The notes under the pieces are model-generated. The model ran no database searches and was not told the DNA's origin. It saw nothing but the letters and a program-made list of their open reading frames with translations. Both the position numbers and the translations under genes were made by a program. A stretch of DNA of 64,000 nucleotides from Escarpia spicata. Taxonomy: Eukaryota; Annelida; Polychaeta; Sabellida; Siboglinidae. The DNA is taken from positions 20,925,631-20,989,630 of the forward strand of contig OZ023206.1 of NCBI GenBank assembly GCA_963995525.1, given 5' to 3'. The number at the start of each line of letters is the position of its first letter. Positions within the stretch are counted from its first letter, which is position 1. Below are positions 1-12,940 of this stretch, piece after piece.

Positions 1-413
1 TCTCCATGTTTCCCTGGTTTCCACAGCCCTCTGGGAGTGGGCGAACATATTTATGCACAGTTTCCTAAATACAACTTTGTTTATTTGCAGGAACATTTTG
101 ACCAACAACAGTTTTAAAATAGCCGAGCTGATGGAAAAAGGAAATTGAAGAGGAAATGGATGTGTGCATCTGATAGCTTTGTGTATCAAAATGCATAACA
201 GTGCTATTAATTGGGTAATATGTTAATTGACACTGTAGTGAAGAAGATGTCTGACTTTGTTCTGCCACATTAGTTCCCCACTCTATTTTCCGAATGTGTT
301 GTCATTACTTGTACAACAAGACAAACACGTTGTAGATATGTGCATACTGTTTATATTTAAGCGGACGATGTGTGTTATCCATTGATATTTATGTTATGGA
401 CGTAACCTGCAAA
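1..413. repeat. Left copy of a dispersed direct repeat
   Basis: Bases 1-41 and 175-413 match 4171-4449 almost base for base. The left copy has about 130 extra bases (42-174) that the right copy lacks. The match stops abruptly after the shared word atgttatggacgt. About 4.05 kb lies between the copies. The arrangement could be a segmental duplication, two insertions of one repeat family, or remains of long terminal repeats; no LTR-retrotransposon coding sequence is seen between them, so LTRs are not favoured. Confidence 0.7.
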
Positions 414-975
414 TTTGTAGCACAAGACACTGAGACAAAATGGTACTCGGACGATAACACAATTATAAAAATCAGTATATAATCTGGAATATTAATGATT
501 AGCAGTAAATTATGAAAGTGCTTTAGTACATGTTGTTTATGTTGCAATATTAGCCACACCTGTATCCCTTACGTATGTATACCTTGTTCTCTGCTGTCCT
601 CTTCTTTGTATTCCGAGTGCTAAAGTTGTTGAATAATCGTATATTTTCTACTTCTGCATTGTTGCCATTTATGTTTATAGGGAGAATGTATGTTATCCAT
701 TGGTGTTATGTTATGATCACAACCTGCACGTTTTTAGCACAGGACACGCAGAACAAATGGTACTCGGACGATAACACAATTTTGAAAATCATGATTAACA
801 GTAAATTGAGAAAGTGCCGTAGCATATGTTGTTTATATTGCACTGTTAGCCACATGTGTATCCCTTATGCATATACACCGTGTTCTCTTCTTTCCTCTCC
901 GTTGTATTCCGAGTGCTAGAGTTGTGGAATAATCTTGTTTTATATTTTCTTCACTGTAGTCGCCATATTTAATTA
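360..975. repeat. Tandem duplication, unit about 315 bp
   Basis: Bases about 360-674 and 678-975 are diverged head-to-tail copies. Shared landmarks are the atgtgttatccattg-like word, the tggtactcggacgataacac word (441 and 758), the gttgtttat...gccaca block and the ttccgagtgcta word (611 and 908). Open frames across this stretch (for example 575-919) show no protein family and are treated as chance. Confidence 0.7.
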
Positions 976-1189
976 CTGTTATGTGTTAGTGCATTTTAGA
1001 CTGTCTCTACATTATTTACTACACCGGGCAATGTTTGCAAATAAATAATTTCATTGTTTGGGCTATAACTCGGCATTACTCGAATATTAAACCAATTGTA
1101 TTTAAAAAGGTTAACTAATATAATGGATGTACTTACATACAAATATAACATTATAAATCGGCAACACTTTGGTACGATAACGTTTTTAA

Positions 1190-1355
1190 CTGTCCATCAC
1201 ATTGTCTACTTAGTGTATATCACGTTGTCTACCCAGTGTCTACCACGTTGTCTACTCAGTGTCCATCATATTGTCTACTCAGTGTCCATCACAATGTCTA
1301 CTCAGTGTCCATCACATTGTCTACTCATTGTCCAATTTCCACCACATCGTCTACT
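1190..1355. repeat. 23-24 bp minisatellite
   Basis: About seven imperfect head-to-tail copies of a unit like tgtctactcagtgtccatca. Copies differ by single bases. It lies just beyond the 3' end of the minus-strand coding relic at 1453-2150. Confidence 0.75.
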
Positions 1356-1452
1356 CATCATCATCATCCTTTTCCTCCAAACCATGGCATTTCTTTATAA
1401 CTTCAATTTCATGAGGCTTGAAGGTGAACACATTGCCTACCGCCGTATGATG

Positions 1453-2150
1453 TCATACCACCTTGATGATGTCTGAGGCTTCCACAATCCCAACCTCGAG
1501 CCTCCCCCATTTCCAGTTTTCTCGAGTGCGAGTCATGTATGCTACTTCAAACATGCCATCTGTCGTGATACGCAGCACCCGGATCATGTACCATTTCTTG
1601 TTAAATCGAACGGCCAACCAACTGTCTACCACCATTTTTTGTGCTCCCATTTCCGACTCCCTTTCTTTAACTGCACCGTGATTCTCTTCACTTTCATTCA
1701 CTTCTACCCCATTCACGTCAACCTCTTTCTCTTGCTCCTACTTTTCCTTTGCTGCGTCTCCCTGACTTCTGTCTCCTGCACCTCAATCCTCCTCACATCC
1801 ACCTCTTTCTCCTGCACCTCCTTTTCCTTTGCTGCATTCCCCATGACCTCTGTCTCCTGCACCTCTATCTCCCTCACATTCACCTTTTTCTCATGCACCT
1901 CTGTTTCCTTGTCTGCCACTGCTGTCTTCTTCTTCTCGATCTGCAGAAGTGTTTTCGTCCACCCTACACACGTAAGGTGGAAAACATCCCCTTGTTCTTA
2001 GCAGCAATCTTGGAAGCATGATGTATCTCGAATAATCATGCATGAACCCACTGGCAGGATCGTATGTGCATTTATGATGCCCGACACTGCTGTCACCTTC
2101 CAAGACTCTAGCATACCCTTGCATCGCTGCACCTCATTGTGGTCTTCGCT
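1453..2150 (-). pseudogene. Transposon-type coding relic with acidic repeats and a C-terminal beta-rich domain
   Basis: Read on the minus strand, three overlapping frames carry one broken protein. The first segment (about 2124-1891) contains a Cys/His stretch. The second (about 1919-1713) is a Glu/Val/Lys-rich low-complexity repeat built on QETEV-like words. The last (about 1716-1453) contains DSWLAVRF, then MFEVAYM, WKWGRLE and DIIKV, a pattern I associate with a small domain at the C-terminus of proteins encoded by animal DNA transposons. A frameshift near 1720-1745 separates the second and third parts. Function beyond a transposon origin is not claimed; the family name is unknown to me. 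Confidence 0.4.
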
Positions 2151-2281
2151 TCTCTGAGCCTGTTACAAAATTCACCGCTGTTGATGATGATCTTTCCACT
2201 CTTGATGTGATGTCAGCCTTTTTCTTTATAGCCCCATATTGGCCTGTTAAAAAGACAAGACAACACAAGTCAGCACAATGT

Positions 2282-3404
2282 GTTATCGTTCATGGATCAC
2301 GGTTATCGACCGTGGCTCCCTCTAGAAAGCACAATTTTATTTTAATTTGGCCAAAATAACCTCTCCACAGTGTGCGTAACATACAAAGGCTTGCGATAGA
2401 ATGCTAAACTTTATTATTTTGCAGATTATTTGGTATGACAGCTTTTACCAAATCCTAATAAATCAGGAAATAATGTACACATTCTACCAAAACCGATCTA
2501 ATGCCAAGCATGATGGTAATTAATGCACTTAATGAGTCAAATTGGACAGGAAGATTTATTGGCTATCATATAGCACACACACAGTGGCATACTAAGACTC
2601 TATTTCACACAATGCCTTTCTTATTGCAGTATTACTATTAACAGCGTATTGCGTTATCATCCGTGGATCATCGTTATCGACCGTGGCCCCCTTTTAAAAA
2701 ACACTCATGAAACATTGTATCCCGCCGTATTATAGCTCATGCGTCATGATATGTGGTCGTCATAGATAGGCATATATAACATCAAGTTCGAACACTATCA
2801 CGTGTAAATAGCATGTGTATGGTTGTTACCGTAGATCAGAGTAGTCTAGCAAAAACAATCTAGATGCAGGAAAATAATAATAAATCAGGAAATATGCTTA
2901 CTTAGTGCGATCTTTTGTAACGCACATGAACAAGATGATGAACGTTCGCGTAGTTTCGCTGGAACCCGATAGAGGCTACTCAAAAACAAACATTCAAAAC
3001 ACTACCACCGTCTCGCGGATCGGACGATAACTATAATAGGACAGTAACTTGATGCTTTTCCCGGGCCATATCATACAGAGAAAATATTTTGGGTGAGTCC
3101 AAATGACTGCTCTGATAGCTAGAGAGATGTTCTTTATTAGGAATAAAAATCTCCTACTATTCTTCACAAGTTTGAGTTAAAACGAAAGAAACAAGGGCCC
3201 CGGATGATAACGCGAAAAACTACCCCAAACTTGAGTCGGCGGAGAAAAATGAAAAAAAGAAAAATACCAAAAGGTACATCTAAAAAATAGCAGTGCATTT
3301 TTGTACTACACTTTTTAATATATATGTAGAGCTAAATATGCATGTTATTAATTAATAATTTTATATGAATATGCCATTAAGAAAAATGGTCCTCGGACGA
3401 TAAC
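2282..3404. repeat. Scattered copies of an 11-bp GTTATCGTCCG-type motif
   Basis: The motif cggacgataac or its reverse complement, some copies with one or two changes, occurs at 3021, 3201 (cggatgataac) and 3394, and as GTTATC-type copies near 2282, 2302, 2653 and 2673. Two further forward copies lie outside this span at 448 and 765. The pairs at 2282/2302 and 2653/2673 belong to one related block, gttatc..ccgtgg. The recurrence suggests sub-terminal binding sites of a DNA transposon, but element ends were not found. Confidence 0.45.
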
Positions 3405-3823
3405 ACCAATATTCCCCATAACAATATATTGTGGAAAAATCTGGTTATTTGCAAATTTTATTAATCACAAGGCAGTAATAACATAGACACATGTGGTGTT
3501 CTAATAAAGTAATAAATACGGTGCATATTCATGTTTTACGATAATTACTAACTGATTCTAAAAAAAATATACAGGTCAACATTTAAACAAAATTGCCACA
3601 AACGACCAGTTTATCAGCTTTAGTTCCAACGTTTTTCAAACTAGAAAAAAACAAAATATATATCCCTCGAAAGGTATCATAGAGCCTGATAAACACAGCA
3701 TATTTCCACACTTTTAGTCACATAATTACTCAAGATACATGTCTAAACATGCCGTGTACCCCGTTCGTTGGATTTGACCATTTATACAACATTAATTATT
3801 AGAGCAAGAATAAAGGAAACATA

Positions 3824-3895
3824 CAGTGCACTCTGGATAAATACTGACTTAGCAAAAATCAACTTATGTGAGTTCGAGTTATATGGAGTGCACTG
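3824..3895. mobile_element. 72-bp TA-flanked MITE
   Basis: Perfect 10-bp inverted termini CAGTGCACTC and GAGTGCACTG enclose 52 bases, with the dinucleotide TA directly outside both ends (3822-3823 and 3896-3897). This is the architecture of a Tc1/mariner- or pogo-type miniature element. It has no coding capacity. Confidence 0.75.
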
Positions 3896-4170
3896 TACAT
3901 GACCAATGCATACAGGTAATTACGTAGAAGCAAAGGAAAAGTTGGCCAAAATAATGCATTGTGATTTTAATCAAACTAAATCAGCATAACAAGCTCTCTT
4001 GCATTTCTTTCCCATTTAGCCAGCTGTACACTTGGTAATAAGTAATATAATCTAAATTGAATTAATCTGCACAGTATTGAATTAGTTAACTCATATTGAT
4101 GCTTCTTCACTTCATTTCACTTTCCCATAACCCGTAAAGATCGTTGGGGCACCACTCACGACTTCTTAAC

Positions 4171-4449
4171 CAGCTATCTCCATGTTTCCCTGGTTTCCAC
4201 AGCCCGCTGGGAGTTGTGTTTGTTTGTGTATCAAAATGCATAGCAGTGCTATTAATTGGGTAATATGTTAATTGACACTGTAGTGAAGAAGATGTCTGAC
4301 TTTGTTCTGCCACATTAGTTCCCCACTCTATTTTCCGAATGTGTTGTCATTACTTGTACAACAAGACAAACACGTTGTAGATATGTGCATACTGTTTATA
4401 TTTAAGCGGACGATGTGTGTTATCCATTGATATTTATGTTATGGACGTT
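4171..4449. repeat. Right copy of the dispersed direct repeat
   Basis: Matches 1-41 joined to 175-413. This copy is collapsed: 41 bases of the first part run directly into the second through a short gttgtgtttg junction. Confidence 0.7.
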
Positions 4450-4984
4450 ATGCAATCGATCGATTCTTGCATCCAAATGCACAACATCCCGTCATTATGT
4501 TGCAACATAGAAGTACATAAAAGACTTTATGATTTCTTGCGAACATCATGTATTGATTGTGTTCTATAACATATTTAAAAAAAAAATTGAAACAAGTTTG
4601 TGTTAAATGAACTATACTGGGAGTAGGGTAAAAACGGTATCGATAAAGTTGCTTTTACAATAATTTAGAAAATTCATAAAATATAAATGTTCCACAACAT
4701 TCAAAATGTTTTAGAGTTAAATACATCAACGATGACTGAAAACAGTGTATTAAAATATGAATATGCGTTACTTTTAAAGTTTTGTATTTTCATAACTTTA
4801 TTTCCAACATACAATGTCCATTTTATTTGTCATCGAAACGGGAGTTCGATAGAAACAAATTCAATATCGTTACTCTAAATGATGGGCAAAACAAATAATC
4901 ATTGCATTCCCAGTACAAAATACAACATGTTGTTACCATTATGCAATATATTTTAATATTTTGAGGACAATAATATTATAATGC
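4450..4984. other. AT-rich stretch, no gene seen
   Basis: No exon, repeat or element boundary could be supported here. A short open frame at 4687-4878 has no recognisable domain and is probably chance. The tandem EGF-pair duplication begins just after it. Confidence 0.5.
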
Positions 4985-5856
4985 ACTTTATAGAACTACA
5001 TTTATCAAAGTAAAAGTAAACCTTATGTAGACAGGAAAGTGTTTAACCACCTATGCTATTTTAATATCGTACAATATTTCATGCAATGATTAATGCTGCA
5101 TTTATATTGCTTATCGAAATAGCAGCTGAATTTACGGTGCAAACAAAATGGTTTCATTATTGAATGTTTCTCGGCTTCAGTAAGTTTATGTTACCTAAAC
5201 GTTTAATTAAAACTAAACTTTAAAATATATAGCTAGATGAACCTAGTGAAAAAGGAACACGATAGTAGCATAGGTGAGATTTCGTATGTTTTTATATTCC
5301 AACAAAAACAATGCTAATCATTCGATATCATAAATATGTCATCGGCGGGTTCGACCTTCGTGCGAGGAGAGCTGGTGTTTTTTCAATCCGTTTCTCATGA
5401 GCTGCCGCTATGTATATTCTCCATTTATTTCATATATTTTCTTTGCTGAATCTGTGACATAAATAGCAGCTGGTCCACGTTTCCTTTAGATAATTTTATC
5501 GGTCACGATTCATTCGGGGTACATTCGCGGTGACGGTGGCTAATCCAAATACATACATGTTGCTCACGTGTTCCTTGCATCTATTAACTCGGTGTAGCTA
5601 ATCGAAGTTTGGCGGACAGTCCCGAATATTCATGAGCATGCCTTAAACGGATCGTGAAGGTGGGGTTAAATTGGAAACTGCGCGTACGCGCAGTTATTTT
5701 GACGATATATTATCAGGGTCGTTAGTGATTAATAAAACATAATTTTAAAATTAAAATTCTCAAAGAATCGCTTTAAGTTGTTCATAGCACCAACGGTTGT
5801 ACTTGTTGTTAAGTATGTCTACATTCTAAAAGTATGGTTTTGTTTATGGGCAACAG

Positions 5857-5970
5857 GACTGAAAAACTGTTCGGATGGTCCATGTGAGAATGGAGGCACG
5901 TGCACAGACCTCAGTACCGGCGGCGTGAAGTGCCGGTGTGTTCTCGGCTACGTTGGCCAATTCTGCGAAC
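5857..5970 (+). CDS. EGF-like exon A1 of the multi-EGF membrane protein
   Basis: This 114-nt exon follows a CAG acceptor and ends at GAAC with donor GTACGTAG. Translation in phase 1 gives 38 residues, LKNCSDGPCENGGTC then TDLSTGGVKC, R, C, VLGYVGQFC, ER. Six cysteines have spacing 4-5-9-1-8, the pattern of a short EGF-like domain with three disulphides; no calcium-binding D-X-D/E start is present. An in-frame Met lies upstream, but the frame crosses the acceptor, so that Met is not the start. It is the first EGF module in the window; the signal-peptide exon must be upstream or unseen. Partner and function are unknown; extracellular adhesion or signalling is inferred only from the architecture. 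Confidence 0.9.
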
Positions 5971-6625
5971 GTACGTAGATTACTGTAGCACGTATAATTC
6001 CCATTAACAGTAAAGATGACACCACATGTATTACACGCAATTTATTATTTGTGCGGGTACCATTTTCCAATTTGTATTGGACAAACGTACAATTGATTAT
6101 TCCCCTTAATTGGAATATTCGATCAGATATATGATTGGTCATGTGTCGATCGTTACAAGAATGTTCCAGTATTTTTCGTTGAAATCAGGATAATATTGTG
6201 TATGATGTACAATCTTTCTCTTTCAAATACGACTACCGCTCACTCCATAACATCCTCACAAAGGCAAACACTTTTTGTGTAAATTATTAAACCTTAATTT
6301 GCAACGGTTATTTGTAGCACAACTACTATTTTGCAGACAGGGATCCCGTTATTTTTGTCAGGTTTAGAAAGAAAACAACATATATTATCATTAAACCTGC
6401 ATCACCTAATAATAATAATAATAATAAATAAATAAAAGTAATAATAATTTATTTCTTAGCAACCATGGAGATTGGATAAGAATAGAGCGGGCATGGTAAA
6501 ATATACATATACTAAAACTAGTATTTTCTGAATATAATTTACAAATATATATATATATTATACATGTATATCTACATGTATATACATACACACACATATA
6601 TATATATATATATATATCAACCTAT

Positions 6626-6789
<164 letters not shown>

Positions 6790-6899
6790 GTAATAATGGG
6801 TTGAGTACTCCGCTTCCCGATATATTCAAAAAACTAAAGGTGCTAGTCTGGCTTCATCTCGCGATCGTTAAAACACATGTTAATTGTCGGCGGTTTCAG

Positions 6900-7013
6900 G
6901 GAGAGAGACGTGTGGGGACAACCCATGTCAACACAACAGTTCTTGTGTTGATAAAAACCAAGGCGGAGTGACGTGTACATGTAATCGCGACTCCATCGGG
7001 AATTACTGCGAAC
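6900..7013 (+). CDS. EGF-like exon B1
   Basis: Acceptor TTTCAG, 114 nt, phase 1-1, donor GTACGTAT. The translation runs RETCGDNPCQHNSSC, VDKNQGGVTC, T, C, NRDSIGNYC, ER. Cysteine spacing is 4-5-9-1-8, identical to A1. The B type is recognised by DNPCQ before cysteine 3, GGVTCTC in the middle and SIGNYCER at the end. The flanking introns match those of B2 and B3. Confidence 0.9.
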
Positions 7014-7973
7014 GTACGTATATCATTATATAACTACATTTTCGAAACTAAAAGTAAACCTTATGTAGATAAGAAAGTACTTAACCACCTATGCTATTTT
7101 AATATCGTACAATATTTCATACAATGCATAATATTGCATTTAAATTGTTTATGGAAATAGCTGCTGAATTTATGGTGCAAACAAAATGGTTTCATTATTG
7201 AATGTTTCTCGGCTTCAATAAGTTTATGTTATCTAAACGTTTCATTAAAACTAAACGTTAAAATATATAGCCAGATAAACCTAGTGAAAAAGGAACACGA
7301 TAGTAGCATAGGTGAGATTTCGTACGTTTTTATATTCCAACAAAAACAATGCCAATCATTCGATATCATGAATATATCACCGGCGGGTTAGACCTTCGTG
7401 CATGGAGAGCCCGGTGTTTTTTTAATCCTATTGTCATGAGCTGCCGTTATGTCTATTCTTCGTTTATTCCATATATTTTCTTTCTTTTCTTTGCTGAATC
7501 TGGACATAAACAGCAGCTGATCCATGTTTCCTTTTGGTAATTTTATCGGTCACGACTCATTTGGGGTACATTCGCATGGCGGTGGCTAATCAAAATACAC
7601 ACAAGTTGATTACGTTTTTCTTGCATCTATTAACTCGGCTTAGCTAATCGAAGTCTGGCGGACAGTCCCGAATATTCATGAGCATGCCTTATAGGGAACG
7701 TGAAGGTGGGGCCAATATGTGGAAACTGCGCGTACATTATTTTGTTGATATATTGTCAGGGTCATTAGAGATTAATAAAACATCAATCAAATGAAATAAA
7801 GGCATACAATTATATGAAATAATCATATCCATAGGATTATTTAATAATTCCGTACATTACTAAGAGATTACAATTCTCAAAGAATCGCTTTAAGTTGTTC
7901 ATAGCACCAACGGTTGTACTTGTTGTTAAATATGTCTACACTCTAAAAGTATGGTTTTGTTTATGGGCAACAG

Positions 7974-8087
7974 GACTGAAAAACTGTTCGGATGGTCCGT
8001 GTGAGAATGGAGGCACATGCACAGACCTCAGTACCGGCGGAGTGAAGTGCCGGTGTGTACTAGGCTACGCTGGCCAATTCTGCGAAC
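7974..8087 (+). CDS. EGF-like exon A2
   Basis: Second copy of the A exon, 114 nt, phase 1-1, CAG acceptor and GTACGTAG donor. The protein differs from A1 by one residue, GYAGQF in place of GYVGQF, while several codons differ silently. This fits recent duplication with the protein sequence conserved. Confidence 0.9.
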
Positions 8088-8739
8088 GTACGTAGATTAT
8101 TATAGCACGTATAATTCACATTAATAGTAATGACTTCACATGTATTACACGCAATTTATTATATCTGAGGGTACCAGTTTCCAATTTATATTGGACAAAC
8201 GTACAATTGATTATTCCCCTTAATTGGAATATTCGATCAGGTATAATTGGGAACGTCGGAAAATAATTATGTGGTGTGGTCATGTGTCGATCGTCACAAA
8301 TATGTTCCAGTATTTTTCGTTGAAATCAGAATACTATTTTGTACGTTGTACAATCTTGCTCTTTCAAATACGACTACCGCTCATTCCATAACATCCTCAC
8401 AAAGGCATACACTTTTCTAGGTAAATTATTAAACCTTAATTTGGAACGGTTATTTGCAGTATGCACAACTACTATTTTGGAGACAGGGATCCCGTTATTT
8501 TTTTCAGGTTTAGAAAGAAAACAACATATATTCTCATGTAATTAAACATGCATCTCCTATAAACAATAATAATAAATAAGAGTAATAATAATTGACTTCT
8601 TAGCAACCATGGAGATTGGATAAGAATAGAGCGGGCATGGTAAAATATACATTTAATAAAACTAGTATTTTCTGAATATAATTTACAACAATAGTAATAC
8701 AATATATATAAATATATATATTATATAAGAACATGTATA

Positions 8740-9017
<278 letters not shown>

Positions 9018-9134
9018 GTAATAATGGGTTGAGTACTCTGTTTCCCGATATATTCAAAAACTAAATATGCTAATCTGGTGCTACGGCTTCATCTCGCGAT
9101 CGTTAAAACACATGTTAATTGTTGGCGGTTTCAG

Positions 9135-9248
9135 GGAGAGAGACGTGTGGGGACAACCCATGTCAACACAACAGTTCTTGTGTTGATAAAAACCAAGGCG
9201 GAGTGACGTGTACATGTAATCGCGACTCCATCGGGAATTACTGCGAAC
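9135..9248 (+). CDS. EGF-like exon B2
   Basis: 114 nt, phase 1-1, TTTCAG acceptor and GTACGTAT donor. The encoded 38 residues are identical to B1 (six cysteines, spacing 4-5-9-1-8). Confidence 0.9.
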
Positions 9249-10191
9249 GTACGTATATCTTTATATAACTACATTTTCGAAACTAAAAGTAAACCTTATG
9301 TAGATAGGAAAGTACTTAACCACCTATGCTATTTTAATATCGTACAATATTTCATGCAATGCATAATATTGCATTTATATTGTTTATGGAAATAGCTGCT
9401 GAATTTATGGTGCAAACAAAATGGTTTCATTATTGAATGTTTCTCGGCTTCAATAAGTTTATGTTACCTAAACGTTTCATTAAAACTAAACGTTAAAATA
9501 TATTGCCAGATATACCTAGTGAAATAGGAACTCAATAGTAGCATAGGTGAGATTTCGTATGTTTTTATATTCCAACAAAAACAATGCCAATCATTCGATA
9601 TCATGAATATATCATTGGCGGGTTAGACCTTCGTGCGTGGAGAGCTGGTGTTTTTTAATCCTATTGTCATGGGCTGCCGTTATGTTTATTCTTCGTTTAT
9701 TCCATATATTTTCTTTCTTTTCTTTGTTGAATCTGGACATAAACAGCAGCTGATCCATGTTTCCTTTTGATAATTTTATCGATCACGACTCATTCGGGGT
9801 ACATTCGCATGGCGGTGGCTAATCCAAATACACACACGTTGATTACGTTTTTTTTGCATATATTAACTCCGCGTAGCTAATCAACGTCTGACGGACAGTC
9901 CCGAATATTCGAGAGCATGCCTTATACGGATCGTGAAGGTGGGCCCAAAGTGGAAAATGTTGTCGATATATTGTCAGGGTCATTAGTGATTAATCAAACA
10001 AAACATAATGAAATAAAGGCATAGAATTACATGAAATAATCATATTAACAGGATTATTTAATAATTACGTACATTACCAAGATATTAAAATTCTCAAAGA
10101 ATCGCTTTAAGTTCTTCATAGCACCAATGGTTGTACTTGTTTTTAAATATGTCTACATTCTAAAAGTATGGTCTTTGTTTATGGGCAACAG

Positions 10192-10305
10192 GACTAAAAA
10201 ACTGTTCGGATGGTCCGTGTGAGAATGGAGGCACGTGCACAGACCTCAGTACCGGCGGAGTGAAGTGCTGGTGTGTGCTAGGCTACGCTGGACAATTCTG
10301 CGAAC
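10192..10305 (+). CDS. EGF-like exon A3
   Basis: 114 nt, phase 1-1, CAG acceptor and GTACGTAG donor. It differs from A2 mainly by Trp in place of Arg between cysteines 4 and 5 (KCWCVLG). All six cysteines are kept, so the fold should be intact. Confidence 0.9.
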
Positions 10306-10980
10306 GTACGTAGATTACTGTAGCACGTATAATTCACATTAATAGTAATGACTCCACATATATTACACGCAATTTATTATATGTGCGGGTACCAGTTTCC
10401 AATTTGTATTGCACAAACGTACAATTGATTATTCCTCTTAATTGGAATATTCGATTAGGTATGATTGGGAACGTCTGAAAATAATTATGTGATGTGGTCA
10501 GGTATCGATCATCACAAGTACGTTCCAGTATTTTCGTTGAAATCAGGATACTATTGTGTATGATGTACAATCTTGCTCTTTCAAGTACGCCTACCGCTCA
10601 CTCCATTTCATCCTCACAAAGGCATACACTTGTTTTGGGTAAATTATTAAACCTTAATTTGCAACGGTTATTTGTAGTATGCACAACTACTATTTTGCAG
10701 ACATGGATCCCGTTATTTTTCCATGTTTAGCAAGAAAACAACACATATTCTCATATAATTAAACATGCGTTTCCTATTAATAACAATAATAAATAAGAGT
10801 TATAATAAATGATTTCTTAGTAACCATGGAGATTGGATAAGAATAGAGCGGGCATGATAAAATGTAATAATGGGTTGAGTACTTTGCTTCCCGGTATATT
10901 CAAAAACTGAAGGTGCAGGTGTAGTGCTATGGCTTCATCTCGCGATCGCTGAAACACATGTTAATTGTCGGCGGTTTCAG

Positions 10981-11094
10981 GGAATGCGACGTGTAGAGAC
11001 AACCCATGTCAACACAACAGTGTTTGTGTTGATAACAGTCAAGGCGGAGTGACGTGTACGTGTAAACGCGACTCCATTGGGAATTACTGCGAAC
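10981..11094 (+). CDS. EGF-like exon B3
   Basis: 114 nt, phase 1-1, TTTCAG acceptor. The donor is GTACAT, one base off the family's usual GTACGT. The protein starts NATCRDNPCQHNSVC and ends KRDSIGNYCER. It has diverged more from B1 and B2 than those have from each other. The near-identical genomic copies end just after this exon. Confidence 0.88.
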
Positions 11095-11630
11095 GTACAT
11101 ATACTTTAGTTTTATATAAATCGAATTGTATTTACATCACAACTATGACGTTTAACTGGCATCAATGTTTCCACTGCAATCGGCAGTAAAAAACTGACTG
11201 AATTGATCAAAAATGTTTCCTATACTCATCATAGTTTTGAGTTGCACTTGTAACAACTGTTATAGGACAGTACACTATGTGGATGTAACATTTTAGTAGT
11301 TACAGTGTAAAAGCAAATTAAACAACGCAGACTAGAATATGTTATCAGTTTGACGACTGGAGAATTGGGAAAAGAAAGCACTGATGACGCGCAGGTGGCG
11401 TTGTCCGTGCAATTTAAATTATGCTCTAAACCATGGTTACTTTGCTAAATTGCTTGCATAATATTAATCATAATAGTTGTTATGGTTAGTTTTTATTAAC
11501 CTTTCAGATGTATAATCATAAAAAGATTACGATGCTCTACCAGTTGCCGAATTTTATTATACTTGTTCGTAAAAAATAATCACTTAGTCATTAATTATGT
11601 AAGATTACGCTCCGTTTTAATCGGCCGTAG

Positions 11631-11744
11631 GACTGAAAACTTGTTCCGATGGTCCTTGTGAAAATGGCGCCATGTGTACAGACGACACCACGGGCGGCGT
11701 GAAATGCCAGTGTGTGTTGGGTTATGCAGGCCAATTCTGCGAAA
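11631..11744 (+). CDS. EGF-like exon A4
   Basis: 114 nt, phase 1-1, acceptor CCGTAG and donor GTACGTAG. The protein runs LKTCSDGPCENGAMC, TDDTTGGVKC, Q, C, VLGYAGQFC, ES. The last codon is split A|GT (Ser) instead of C|GT (Arg). Introns around it no longer align closely with copies 1-3, so this pair is older. Confidence 0.9.
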
Positions 11745-12285
11745 GTACGTAGATTACTGTAGCATGTATAATTAACATTGATGTTAATGACATTCTGAAT
11801 AACTGATATCACTGCTGTTGTCTGATTTGTTATGTTCGGTTGGTGAATTCGTATTAAGCGACCTACTTAAAGCGTATTTTGTTGGTTGTGTGATTTGAAT
11901 TTAAAAACGAAAAGAAAGAAAGGTAATTTGCTAGATGATTCGTTCCAGGATTCTCTCGTATCTCTCCGGGTACTCTAATTACTACTCCACCGCGCCCCAC
12001 ATTACTTCTTGTGTGCTACAAAAGCAGACGTGCATACCCAAAATAGATAAGTGCACATACTGATTTTTAAAATTACATTCATACATTTGTATTCATCGTC
12101 TCTCTATCGGCACAGTGACTTAAATACATCCAATCATTCGATTATTTAATGACAGTAATTAATACATAGTTTTCTGATTCCGGATATATGCAGAAACTAA
12201 AACGGTTTTCGTATAAATGCCCGTGTGACGCTGTGTTGATGGTTTCTTCGTCGCTGTAGCAAATCTTCTACGTCGACTGTTTTAG

Positions 12286-12399
12286 GGAAAGCGACCTGTT
12301 CCGACAACCCATGTCAACGTAACGGCGCATGCCGGGATATGAGTCCAGGCGGGGTGACGTGTACTTGTAACCGCGGCTCAGTCGGAAATTACTGCGAAC
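12286..12399 (+). CDS. EGF-like exon B4
   Basis: 114 nt, phase 1-1, acceptor TTTTAG and donor GTACGC. The protein begins KATCSDNPCQRNGAC, continues RDMSPGGVTC, T, C and ends NRGSVGNYCER. Cysteine spacing 4-5-9-1-8. Confidence 0.88.
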
Positions 12400-12607
12400 G
12401 TACGCACACATCAAAATTATAATTTAACACTCTTGTAGACATGTCCAGTTATGACAACTCTGCCAAAGTTTATTGGATGTTAATTCTAGTTGAACTATTT
12501 ATAAGTATGATTGAAACAGGACACATCACGCACGAACGCACGCACGCACATACACGCACGCTCGTAAATACGACATCAAACTAACATCAAATGCGACATA
12601 CAATTTA

Positions 12608-12806
12608 GCGATCATCTCAGAACATCGATGTTCAATATCAGACGAAATAACTTTCGTTTGGGGAATGGTGTTCTGAAGCAGTATTGTCTGGCAACAACGT
12701 CGATATTTTACGCTTCGGACCGATACTAAAAAAATTCTGGAGAGGGCGGAGATGAAATGAAAGTGATTTCGTTTGATATCGGGCATCGCCGTTCTGAGAT
12801 GATCCC
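12608..12806. mobile_element. About 199-bp hairpin MITE between TA dinucleotides
   Basis: The left arm (from 12608, gatcatctcagaac) and the reverse complement of the right arm (ending 12806) agree over roughly 50 bases with scattered mismatches. TA lies at 12606-12607 and 12807-12808. Long inverted arms and a TA target fit a Tc1/mariner-like miniature element. It sits in the intron between exons B4 and A5. No coding capacity. Confidence 0.7.
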
Positions 12807-12940
12807 TAATTCAAGCGCCGAAATATGCGGTTGCCAGTCTCTGATTTACATTCGATATCTGAAGATTGTTTACTTTACCATTGTTGTTCTTAAAATCAGT
12901 CGTTATTTTGATATTATGCTCCTATTTATATCGGCAATAG

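Noticed and set aside
575..919. A 114-residue plus-strand gene
   Set aside because: It lies across two diverged copies of a non-coding tandem duplication and the copies do not preserve the frame.
1..4449. LTR retrotransposon with 5' and 3' LTRs
   Set aside because: The direct repeats lack TG/CA ends and unequal copies were found, and no gag, protease, RT or integrase is visible between them.
5778..5978. A small complete gene starting at the Met upstream of EGF exon A1 (and the parallel frame at 7895-8095)
   Set aside because: The frame crosses a CAG splice acceptor and ends in the GTACGTAG donor; exon length, phase and conservation in other copies show it is an internal exon.
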